A stretch of DNA of 14,936 nt, from positions 1-14,936 of the forward strand of contig CAXBID010000073.1 of the NCBI GenBank assembly GCA_963975495.1, read 5' to 3'. The position numbers and the translations under genes were made by a program. The DNA comes from CAXBID01 sp963975495 (GTDB lineage: Bacteria > Bacteroidota > Bacteroidia > Flavobacteriales > Flavobacteriaceae). Within the stretch, counting starts at the first letter, position 1. Every line of letters starts with the position of its first letter. This document shows positions 1 through 5,853 of the stretch, in pieces. Under the pieces are notes generated by a model, which was not told the origin of the DNA, did not search any database, and saw only the letters and a program-made list of their open reading frames with translations.

Positions 1-1
1 T

Positions 2-307
2 ATTGGTAAAGCGCATGTGGCTTACATTTCATCAGGTAAAGTAATAGGATTGTCAAAATTAAACCGTATTGTTCAGTATTATGCAAAACGCCCCCAAGTT
101 CAAGAGCGTTTAACAAATCAAATAGCCGAAGAACTGAAAACAATTTTACAAACGGATGATGTTGCAGTTATTATAGATGCTAAACACTTATGTGTATCAT
201 CAAGGGGTATAAAAGACGACACATCTGCTACGGTAACTACTTATTATGGTGGAGCATTTAATACCCCTGAAAAGATAAGGGAATTACAAAATTATTTAAA
301 TAATTAG
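2..307 (+). CDS. folE: GTP cyclohydrolase I, C-terminal part (partial)
   Basis: This is the C-terminal ~101 residues of GTP cyclohydrolase I, which converts GTP to 7,8-dihydroneopterin triphosphate, the first step of tetrahydrofolate synthesis. The reading frame is open from base 2, so the real start lies left of the window; the GTG at 17 is internal. Family hallmarks are visible: VIGLSKLNRIVQYYAKRPQVQ, the HLCVSSRGI segment holding the third zinc-ligand cysteine (the CxxH-type ligands would be upstream, out of view), and the TSAT..T..GG..F end motif. The stop is four bases ahead of the next gene, which suggests co-transcription. Folate made through this enzyme is the precursor of the methenyl-THF antenna of many photolyases, and a photolyase gene lies 3 kb downstream on the same strand. 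Identity is very secure; the link to the photolyase is inference. Confidence 0.96.
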   Translation: MGKAHVAYISSGKVIGLSKLNRIVQYYAKRPQVQERLTNQIAEELKTILQTDDVAVIIDAKHLCVSSRGIKDDTSATVTTYYGGAFNTPEKIRELQNYLNN

Positions 308-311
308 TATT

Positions 312-536
312 ATGGATTTAATAGAAAAAGCATTAGAATTTGAGAAAACGAAAATGAGATCGCTATCAACCAGCGACCGTGTTAAACTTTCAAGGGAAGC
401 AAAATCATTAATTTTGGATCTTAATAAAATTTATAAAGAAAAGAAAGATGAGTCTATCATGGACTTAATGAAGCGACTTACAAAAATCAAACAAAAAGTT
501 GAAAAACGATTAAAGGGAAAACCATTAACAGCTTAA
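312..536 (+). CDS. Small charged helical protein of unknown function, copy A
   Basis: This is a 74-residue protein that I do not recognise as a named family. It is rich in Lys and Glu with regularly spaced Leu and Ile, has no signal peptide, membrane segment or cysteine, and is probably all-helical and cytoplasmic. It is a clear paralogue of the product at 685-900. Both start M(D/E)(L/I)I(E/D)KAL.FE, share a central SRE.K.LIL.LN..YK segment, and end in MDLMKRLT.IKQK.EKRLKG.P. The ATG lies four bases after the folE stop, so it is almost certainly translated from the folE transcript. Conservation between the two copies argues that both encode real proteins. Function is unknown; the setting suggests a role in the same response as folE and the photolyase group. 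Confidence 0.82.
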   Translation: MDLIEKALEFEKTKMRSLSTSDRVKLSREAKSLILDLNKIYKEKKDESIMDLMKRLTKIKQKVEKRLKGKPLTA

Positions 537-556
537 TTTCCTTAAAAGAAAGGAAA
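537..556 (+). terminator. Weak hairpin after the first small gene
   Basis: A 7-bp stem, TTTCCTT (537-543) and AAGGAAA (550-556) with a 6-nt loop, starts directly after the stop codon of copy A. The downstream bases are AT-rich but there is no proper T-run, so this is at best a weak terminator or a transcript-stabilising hairpin dividing folE-copy A from copy B onward. Confidence 0.3.
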
Positions 557-615
557 TATTAAATTTTACTTAATATATCAACATAAAAATCGTATATATC
601 ATAGATTTTATTATA

Positions 616-652
616 TTGTGAAATTGTGGAATTATAGTACTTTTTCACACAA
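616..652 (+). promoter_or_regulatory. TTGTG direct repeat plus inverted partner, candidate operator
   Basis: In the 148-bp gap between the two small paralogues, TTGTGAAA (616-623) is followed directly by TTGTGGAA (624-631) and then by the oppositely oriented TTTCACACAA (643-652). This is the only gap longer than 23 bp between folE and the SRPBCC gene, so a promoter for the downstream genes most likely lies here. The repeats could bind a regulator. I found no convincing Bacteroidota -33/-7 promoter pair, so this call is tentative. Confidence 0.25.
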
Positions 653-684
653 ATAATTAATTTTAGATTAAAGATTAAAACATT

Positions 685-900
685 ATGGAGATTATTGATA
701 AAGCTCTAGCGTTCGAACAACGCAAGCACACTTTTAAAACAACAAGTGAGCGCATAGAATCGTCTAGAGAGGTTAAAGATTTGATATTGAGTTTAAATAC
801 GGTTTATAAGAAAGACAAAGATCCAGAAATTATGGATCTGATGAAACGCTTAACTGTGATTAAGCAAAAAATTGAAAAACGGCTGAAGGGCAGGCCATAA
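685..900 (+). CDS. Small charged helical protein of unknown function, copy B
   Basis: This 71-residue paralogue of the 312-536 product has the same length, the same predicted all-helical charged character and the same C-terminal MDLMKRLT.IKQKIEKRLKG block. It has no signal peptide, membrane segment or cysteine. The N-terminal halves have diverged more than the C-terminal halves, so the duplication is not recent and both copies have been kept. It is the first gene after the likely promoter gap and lies 23 bp before the SDR gene, so it probably leads the second part of the operon. Its function is unknown. An overlapping open frame on the other strand is a shadow. Confidence 0.82.
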   Translation: MEIIDKALAFEQRKHTFKTTSERIESSREVKDLILSLNTVYKKDKDPEIMDLMKRLTVIKQKIEKRLKGRP

Positions 901-923
901 AAAACAAAATGCCCTGAAACCAT

Positions 924-1607
924 ATGAAAAAAATAATTATAATAGGTGGAAGTAAGGGCATTGGAAAAGCCATAATAGAACAATTGGTTGACTATTGTGC
1001 CATAATAAATATTAGTAGAACTTCCCCAAGCACAACACATCAAAACCTAACACATCACGGTTGTGATATTCTTCAAGACGAATTACCAGAAATAGAAGCA
1101 GCTGATGCTTTAATTTATTGCCCTGGTAGTATCAATTTAAAACCGATTTCAAGATTAAGTCTAGACGATTTTAAAAACGATTTTGAAATTAATGTCATTG
1201 GTGCCGTAAAAGCCATTCAAAAATACCTTCCTTTAATAAAAAATGGCGATAAACCCTCCATCCTTTTATTCAGTACCGTTGCTGCTAAACTAGGTATGCC
1301 ATTTCATGCTAGTGTTGCTGCTGCAAAATCTGGTGTAGAAGGGTTAGTGAAATCTTTGGGTGCAGAATTAGCCCCCACTGTTCGTGTAAATGCCATTGCT
1401 CCAACCGTAACAGATACTGATCTTGCATCTAAATTACTGCGTAATGAAAAGATGATTGAAAATATTACTGAAAGACATCCTTTAAAAAAGTTTTTAGCGC
1501 CCAAAGAAGTTGCTGAAATGGCAGAATTTTTAATTTCTGATAAAGCAGCTTCATTGTCAGGTCAGATTTTCGAGATGGACTGTGGTATTGTAAGCTTTAA
1601 AATTTAG
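924..1607 (+). CDS. SDR-family oxidoreductase with atypical active site
   Basis: This is a 227-residue short-chain dehydrogenase/reductase. The Rossmann nucleotide site GGSKGIG is at residues 8-14, the structural Asn of the active site is in NVIGA (N90), a serine stands at the usual catalytic position (S117 in LLFST), and the catalytic lysine is K135. The tyrosine that should sit four residues before this lysine is valine (V131, codon 1314-1316, in HASVAAAK). The C-terminal half (RVNAIAPT...T..A) is typical of the fold. I recall related SDRs with FHAS.AAAK in other bacteria, so this looks like an atypical subfamily and not a damaged gene. The substrate is unknown and classical Tyr-dependent chemistry is doubtful. 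The gene sits between copy B (23 bp) and the peroxidase gene (5 bp), consistent with one operon. Confidence 0.9.
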   Translation: MKKIIIIGGSKGIGKAIIEQLVDYCAIINISRTSPSTTHQNLTHHGCDILQDELPEIEAADALIYCPGSINLKPISRLSLDDFKNDFEINVIGAVKAIQKYLPLIKNGDKPSILLFSTVAAKLGMPFHASVAAAKSGVEGLVKSLGAELAPTVRVNAIAPTVTDTDLASKLLRNEKMIENITERHPLKKFLAPKEVAEMAEFLISDKAASLSGQIFEMDCGIVSFKI

Positions 1608-1612
1608 TAGTT

Positions 1613-2152
1613 ATGAATCCACTAAAAGTATTCGTTTCTACGTTATTTGTCAAGGATTATGAAGCGTCTAAAATTGACGAAGCATCCTTTTACGATATAA
1701 AAATCAACACTATAAGTGGTGAGGCCATGAACCTTAATGACTATAAAGATAAATTCATTTTAGTAGTAAATGTGGCTTCAAAATGTGGTTTTACATCACA
1801 ATACGAAGATTTACAAAAACTATTCGAGCAGTATAAAAACAAGTTAGTCGTTATCGGTGTTCCGTGTAATCAATTTGGTAGTCAAGAACCAGGTCATTCA
1901 GATGAAATAAAATCATTTTGCAAACTTAATTACGGCGTAACCTTTCCTATTACAGAAAAAATTAACGTGAAAGGCAAACAGCAACATAAACTCTACAAAT
2001 GGTTAACAAATAAAGTCAATAATGGAACCAAAAATTCTTCGGTAAAATGGAATTTCCAGAAGTATTTAATTGATAAAAATGGGAAACTGGTAGATTATTA
2101 TTTTTCATCCACCAATCCTTTAAGTTCAAAAATCACAAATCATATAAAATAA
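1613..2152 (+). CDS. Glutathione peroxidase family, cysteine (thioredoxin-type) peroxidase
   Basis: This 179-residue protein belongs to the glutathione peroxidase family and reduces hydroperoxides. The peroxidatic cysteine is C58 in NVASKCGFT. The rest of the catalytic tetrad is visible as Q91 (GSQEPG) and W146-N147 (VKWNFQKYL). C103, in SFCKLNYGVTF, is 45 residues after C58, where 2-Cys members of the family carry their resolving cysteine. The enzyme therefore probably uses thioredoxin and not glutathione as reductant. The N-terminus is about 20 residues longer than in many bacterial members, with a weakly hydrophobic stretch but no convincing signal peptide. The gene is 5 bp after the SDR gene and 4 bp before the next small gene. 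It likely removes lipid or organic peroxides. Confidence 0.95.
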   Translation: MNPLKVFVSTLFVKDYEASKIDEASFYDIKINTISGEAMNLNDYKDKFILVVNVASKCGFTSQYEDLQKLFEQYKNKLVVIGVPCNQFGSQEPGHSDEIKSFCKLNYGVTFPITEKINVKGKQQHKLYKWLTNKVNNGTKNSSVKWNFQKYLIDKNGKLVDYYFSSTNPLSSKITNHIK

Positions 2153-2156
2153 AGCT

Positions 2157-2324
2157 ATGTTCGGATTATTTAAAAAGAAAAGTGAGGTTGAAAAACTTCA
2201 AGAGAAGTATGGGAAATTAATGAAGGAATGGCATGCGTTGTCTAGCACAAACCGTTCTGAAAGTGATAAAAAATATGCTGAAGCAGAAGCTATTGCAAAA
2301 CAAATTGATATACTTAAAGCATGA
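2157..2324 (+). CDS. Lacal_2735-family small protein
   Basis: This is a 55-residue protein beginning MFGLFKKKSEVEKLQEKYGK and ending in an acidic-basic helix (KYAEAEAIAKQIDILKA). It matches my memory of the Lacal_2735 family, a very short flavobacterial protein of unknown function with an FxLFKKK start, an S.TNR motif and a Y.EAEAI..QI end. The ATG is four bases after the peroxidase stop, and its own stop overlaps the next start as ATGA (2321-2324), so translation of the following TspO gene is probably coupled. It has no signal peptide or membrane segment and is probably a cytoplasmic coiled or helical protein. Function is unknown. Confidence 0.88.
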   Translation: MFGLFKKKSEVEKLQEKYGKLMKEWHALSSTNRSESDKKYAEAEAIAKQIDILKA

Positions 2325-2782
2325 AATTAGCTAAATACGTAATTGTCTTTCTAATTATCAATTTCGGGGCTTTGGCTATTGGAAGTTGGTTAATGGATGA
2401 CGGCCCACAAACGGAATGGTACCAAAATTTAAATCAAGCGCCTTGGACGCCTCCAGGTTGGGTTTTTGGTGTGGCTTGGACCACCATAATGCTATGTTTT
2501 TCAATTTACATGGCGTATCTGTATAAAGCTAAACCCAATACGAAACTCAAAATCTTATTCCTAATACAGCTTGTACTCAATATTATCTGGAATTATATTT
2601 TCTTTAATCAACACTTAATATCTATAGGTTTAATTTGTATTTTCTTACTAACTCTGGTTATTGGGAAATTCCTAATTGATTACAAAGATGAATTAAAAGC
2701 AAAAAGCTTACTGGTACTCCCCTACTTTATATGGCTGTGTATTGCCACCTCCCTAAATGCTTATATTTTAATTTATAACTAA
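2321..2782 (+). CDS. tspO: TspO/MBR family membrane protein
   Basis: This is a 153-residue integral membrane protein of the TspO/peripheral benzodiazepine receptor family with five predicted transmembrane segments (about residues 5-22, 46-68, 77-96, 99-118 and 128-150). The signature WYQNL...PWTPPGWVFGVAWT spans residues 33-53, and the final helix has PYFIWLCIATSLNAYI. Family members bind tetrapyrroles and, in Rhodobacter, act in regulating photosynthesis genes; in other bacteria they are tied to porphyrin breakdown and photo-oxidative stress. Its start codon overlaps the preceding stop and its stop is four bases before the SRPBCC gene, so it is firmly within the operon. In this setting a role in handling photosensitising porphyrins is a reasonable inference. 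Confidence 0.95.
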   Translation: MKLAKYVIVFLIINFGALAIGSWLMDDGPQTEWYQNLNQAPWTPPGWVFGVAWTTIMLCFSIYMAYLYKAKPNTKLKILFLIQLVLNIIWNYIFFNQHLISIGLICIFLLTLVIGKFLIDYKDELKAKSLLVLPYFIWLCIATSLNAYILIYN

Positions 2783-2786
2783 ACAG

Positions 2787-3257
2787 ATGAAAATTTACCG
2801 TTTACATAAAAAGCAAAATCTACCTATCACGGTCAATGAAGCTTGGGACTTTCTATCAGATCCTAAAAACTTAAAAACCATTACACCGGATTATATGGGG
2901 TTTAATATCCTATCTGGTGCTGACAGACCCATGTTTGCTGGTCAAATAATTCAATACATAGTAACCCCTGTTTTAGGCATAAAAACAAAGTGGGTAACCG
3001 AAATTACGCATGTTGTTAACAAACACTATTTTGTTGATGAGCAGCGTTTTGGACCGTATGCGCTTTGGCATCACAAACACTTTATAAAAGAAATTGAAGG
3101 TGGTGTTGAAATGGAAGATATTATAGATTACAAAGTCCCTTTCGGGATTATTGGTCAAATGGTGCATCCCTTTTTAGTGAAACCCATATTAGAAGAAATT
3201 TTTAATTATAGAACCAAAAAGTTAGAAGAATTATATGGCACTTATTCTAAAAAATAG
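2787..3257 (+). CDS. SRPBCC-family protein (START-like ligand-binding fold)
   Basis: This is a 156-residue cytoplasmic protein of the SRPBCC superfamily, the small START-like group often labelled 'cell division inhibitor' or ligand-binding protein. The pattern Y.LHKKQ.LPITVNEAWDFLSDPKNLKTITPDYMGF at residues 4-40 is the typical start. WVTEI and the middle segment with FVDEQRFGPYALWHHKHFI continue the beta-sheet, and residues 130-152 form the long C-terminal helix that closes the hydrophobic cavity. The natural ligand is not known for this group. It follows tspO by four bases and precedes the photolyase gene by 185 bp. Relatives occur next to photolyase and SDR genes in other bacteria, as far as I recall. 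Confidence 0.9.
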   Translation: MKIYRLHKKQNLPITVNEAWDFLSDPKNLKTITPDYMGFNILSGADRPMFAGQIIQYIVTPVLGIKTKWVTEITHVVNKHYFVDEQRFGPYALWHHKHFIKEIEGGVEMEDIIDYKVPFGIIGQMVHPFLVKPILEEIFNYRTKKLEELYGTYSKK

Positions 3258-3442
3258 ATTTCTTTTAAAATGAGAAATTTGAAACCTACTTGAAATTCCG
3301 ATGTAATCGAAAAACCAAAATTCTAAAAGAGAATGTCTCGATAGAGATTTCCTGATTTTGATATGATTTTTTGACTCGGCTTATCCTGAGTGCAGACGAA
3401 GGATTTTGTATTGAGACAAAATGAACATAAAAACAAATATAA
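3258..3442 (+). promoter_or_regulatory. Hairpin-rich leader region before the photolyase gene
   Basis: This 185-bp gap contains three small inverted repeats in a row: TCTC-GATA-GAGA (3336-3347), ATCCT...AGGAT (3383-3404, with the core CTGAGTGCAGACGA) and TTTTGT...ACAAAA (3404-3421). The middle one resembles the 'ATCCTGAGCG.AG.CGAAGGAT' repeat scattered between genes in many bacterial genomes. The region may carry a promoter for the photolyase gene or a partial terminator of the operon before it; I could not identify a convincing -33/-7 pair. Confidence 0.35.
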
Positions 3443-4750
3443 ATGAGCCAACCCGTAAATATATTTTGGTTTCGTCGTGACTTACGATTGGACGATAACA
3501 TAGGATTTTTTGAAGCCTTAAAAGGTGATTATCCGGTATTACCTATTTTTATTTTTGATTCTGGGATTTTAGAAAAACTCCCTAAGGATGACGCACGTGT
3601 TACTTTTATTTTTGACACGCTTCAAAAAATGCGGAATACATTACAAGACGAATATGACAGTAGTATAGCCATGTTCCATGGAAAACCTAATGCCATTTTC
3701 AAAAAATTAATAGAAGATTATAATATAAAATCGGTTTATACCAATCATGATTACGAGCCTTATGCAACCTCGCGTGATAATGAAATAAAAAAATTACTAT
3801 CAGAACATAACATTGAACTTTTAACTTATAAAGACCAAGTTATATTTGAAAAGAACCAAGTGGTAAAAGGAGATGGAACGCCTTATGTGGTTTACACACC
3901 TTATATGAAAGTTTGGAAAGAAAAGTTTAAATCGCATGATTTAGAGATTTTTTACACGAACAGTTATCTTGACAATCTCATTGAACACTCCAGATTACCC
4001 AATTTAAGTTTATCAGATATCGGATTTACAAAGTCCGACCAAAAAATTGCTGATTACACTGTTACCCCAACACTTATACAAGAATACGAAGACACCAGAA
4101 ATTTCCCTGCTGAAGATGCCACATCAAGGCTCGGTCCGCATTTACGCTTTGGTACCGTCAGCATTCGTAAAATGATTAAGAAGGCCATCGCAGAGAAAAA
4201 CGAGATATTTTGGCAAGAACTTATTTGGCGGGAGTTTTTTATGCAAATCCTCTGGCATTTTCCAAAAACAGCGACTGAAAGTTTTAAATCTAAATACGAC
4301 CGTATTCAATGGCGGAATAATGAAGGTGAATTTAAAGCCTGGTGTAAAGGTGAAACTGGGTATCCGCTTGTTGATGCAGGTATGCGACAACTTAATGAAA
4401 CAGGATTTATGCACAACCGCGTCCGTATGTTGGTCGGCAGTTTTTTATGCAAACATCTACTTATAGATTGGCGCTGGGGTGAAGCCTATTTTGCTGAAAA
4501 ATTACACGATTACGAAATGGCTAGTAATATTGGAAATTGGCAATGGGTTGCTGGTTCTGGTGTTGATGCGGCTCCGTATTTCAGAATATTTAACCCAACA
4601 ACACAGATACAAAAGTTTGATAAGAATAAAGACTATATAAAGCAATGGGTTCCAGATTTTCAAGAATCTAGCTACCCGGACCCTATAGTTGAGCATAAAT
4701 TTGCTCGCGAACGTTGTTTAGAAACTTATAAAGGCGCCTTAAATAATTAA
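3443..4750 (+). CDS. phr: Deoxyribodipyrimidine photolyase (class I CPD-type)
   Basis: This is a 435-residue photolyase that uses blue or near-UV light to split cyclobutane pyrimidine dimers. The N-terminal alpha/beta antenna domain runs from about 5 to 130 (NIFWFRRDLRLDDN), and the helical FAD domain from about 200 to 430 (RLGPHLRFGTVS, ELIWREFFMQI, TGYPLVDAGMRQL, HNRVRM). Aligned by eye to the E. coli enzyme, the electron-transfer tryptophan triad is intact (W290, W343, W366). The lesion-contacting E259, W262 and W368 and the FAD-facing N362 are also present. The ATG at 3443 is chosen because it starts just before the first beta strand; an ATG at 3421 is in another frame. The antenna could be methenyl-THF, which would tie it to folE upstream, but I cannot prove the antenna type from sequence. 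Confidence 0.95.
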   Translation: MSQPVNIFWFRRDLRLDDNIGFFEALKGDYPVLPIFIFDSGILEKLPKDDARVTFIFDTLQKMRNTLQDEYDSSIAMFHGKPNAIFKKLIEDYNIKSVYTNHDYEPYATSRDNEIKKLLSEHNIELLTYKDQVIFEKNQVVKGDGTPYVVYTPYMKVWKEKFKSHDLEIFYTNSYLDNLIEHSRLPNLSLSDIGFTKSDQKIADYTVTPTLIQEYEDTRNFPAEDATSRLGPHLRFGTVSIRKMIKKAIAEKNEIFWQELIWREFFMQILWHFPKTATESFKSKYDRIQWRNNEGEFKAWCKGETGYPLVDAGMRQLNETGFMHNRVRMLVGSFLCKHLLIDWRWGEAYFAEKLHDYEMASNIGNWQWVAGSGVDAAPYFRIFNPTTQIQKFDKNKDYIKQWVPDFQESSYPDPIVEHKFARERCLETYKGALNN

Positions 4751-4780
4751 AGATTTTTCATTTGGTAAACTAGCATCAAC

Positions 4781-4908
4781 TAATTAATAACATTAACAAG
4801 TTAAAGCTTATAAAAAATTTATGTATATTGTATAATACAAAAAATACTAGAGCTTTTAATTATCTTTTCTCTCCTTTATTAACTTGCTCATAAAATGTAG
4901 TTAATTAA
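4781..4908. repeat. Large imperfect inverted repeat upstream of the secreted-protein gene
   Basis: The two edges of this AT-rich gap are imperfect inverted copies. CAAGTTAA (4797-4804) pairs with TTAACTTG (4879-4886), TTAAAGCT (4801-4808) with AGCTTTTAA (4851-4859), and the outer TAATTAA (4781-4787) with TTAATTA (4901-4907), with interruptions. Inside is the short palindrome-like TGTATATTGTATAATACA (4822-4839). It could be a long leader hairpin ending three bases before the start codon at 4911, an operator region or a decayed mobile element. It is AT-rich, so part of the match may be chance. Confidence 0.35.
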
Positions 4909-4910
4909 CC

Positions 4911-5306
4911 ATGAGGAATCAATTTTTCATAACGCTTATTATCGTCGGCCTAAACAGTTATGCTCAACAAAATAAATGTTCTCAGTTTAAGACTGGGAAA
5001 TTCGAATTTAGCGAGCCCAAATACGCCGAGTGGCAAGTTACCAGAACAGACTCCACTCAAATAGAACTAAACACAAAAACAGGTCTAGAGATTTATAATT
5101 CAGTGAAATGGGTAAATGATTGTGAATACATTTTAACATGCGATAAGGTTGTAAACCCTACTTCAGCTAATATTGTTGGGGAAGTGTATCATGTAAAAAT
5201 GACTGAGGTTTACTCCAACAGATATACGTGTATTGCCGTTTCTAAAAATGATGATATCACGTTAAACCTAATGATGATAAAGGTTGAAACGTTCACTAAT
5301 CAATAA
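4911..5306 (+). CDS. Small secreted protein of unknown function
   Basis: This is a 131-residue protein with a clear N-terminal signal peptide (hydrophobic residues 5-14, likely cut after SYA at 18, before QQNKCSQF). The mature part has four cysteines (C23, C71, C77, C107) and looks like a small beta-rich domain: FKTGKFEF, WQVTRTDSTQIE, the strongly patterned SVKWVNDCEYIL and a late strand RYTCIAVSKN. I recall similar flavobacterial proteins with the F.TG.F, I.R..S.Q.E and W..DC.Y.L motifs, some carrying the misleading label 'DNA topoisomerase IV'; nothing here supports a topoisomerase. It is probably periplasmic or exported. It follows the photolyase gene by 160 bp with an inverted repeat between them, so it is likely transcribed separately. 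Confidence 0.8.
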   Translation: MRNQFFITLIIVGLNSYAQQNKCSQFKTGKFEFSEPKYAEWQVTRTDSTQIELNTKTGLEIYNSVKWVNDCEYILTCDKVVNPTSANIVGEVYHVKMTEVYSNRYTCIAVSKNDDITLNLMMIKVETFTNQ

Positions 5307-5337
5307 AATCCTTAAATTCTGATTCAAGTAAAAATCA

Positions 5338-5379
5338 CACCTTCTTAGAAGGTGGCTTTGAATAGCCCCTAAAAGGGGC
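5338..5379. repeat. Two subterminal hairpins at the IS right end
   Basis: Two short perfect stems lie just beyond the transposase stop: 7 bp with a TTA loop (5338-5354) and 6 bp with an AAA loop (5365-5379). In IS200/IS605 elements such imperfect palindromes near each end are what the single-strand transposase recognises, so at least one of these is probably the right-end hairpin. They may also slow transcription running in from the convergent upstream gene, although no T-run follows them. Confidence 0.6.
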
Positions 5380-5392
5380 CACTGGGCTTGGT

Positions 5393-5832
5393 TCAAAAAT
5401 CAAACTTTTGTTGATTGCCCTCAACCGTTTTCTCTTCTTTCTCTTGATGTTTTACATACTTTCGTATCATTTCCCCATCCAAACCAACTGTGCTCACAAA
5501 ATAGCCCCTTGCCCAAAAATCATTGCCCCAATAGGGCTGCTGCTTTAGCTTCGGATAGCTCTTGAACAGCTTTATCGCTATCTTAACCTTTAAAACCCCC
5601 ATTAGTTTTGAGATGGAAACTTTGGGGGCACAGGGACCAACAAATGAATGTGGTCTTCCTGAATGTTCAGTTCATCCACCTCACAGCCTTTCCACTCGCA
5701 CAACGACCGAATATCCTTTTCGACCAGGGGTTTTACAGCCCCCTTTAATATACGCAACCTGTACTTGGGAACCCAGACTATGTGATAGTCACATTTATAT
5801 ATGACATGGCTAAGTTTCTTATATTTGCCCAT
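5393..5832 (-). pseudogene. tnpA: IS200/IS605 transposase TnpA, split by a frame change
   Basis: This is a Y1 HUH single-strand transposase read in two frames. The first frame (5832-5602) begins MGKYKKLSHVIYKCDYHIVW and carries the HUH metal site HIH in EDHIHLLV. The second frame (to 5393) carries YFVSTVG and the IRKYVKHQE helix with the presumed nucleophilic tyrosine. The frames join near 5620-5625. Re-reading one base at C_CCA_AAG turns PPKFPSQN-stop into PPKVSISKLMGVLK, the usual family sequence. The simplest explanation is loss of one base from a run of A, giving an inactive gene. The heptamer fits the X_XXY_YYZ pattern of -1 ribosomal slippage, and the first stop overlaps an ATG of the second part (TAATG), so some full-length or split product cannot be excluded. 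Confidence 0.85.
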
Positions 5833-5853
5833 AGTACAAATATAGGCATAGCC

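Noticed and set aside
804..1043. 79-residue - strand open frame over the small protein and SDR start
   Set aside because: It is antisense to two better supported genes and has an aromatic-rich, shadow-like composition.
4403..4414. Apparent loss of an electron-transfer tryptophan in the photolyase (GFMHNR instead of GWMHNR)
   Set aside because: Counting along the E. coli enzyme puts this residue at position 338, not 306; the real triad residues W290, W343 and W366 are all present.
5562..5804. + strand open frame over the transposase
   Set aside because: Its sequence has no protein-like pattern and it lies wholly antisense to a recognisable TnpA.
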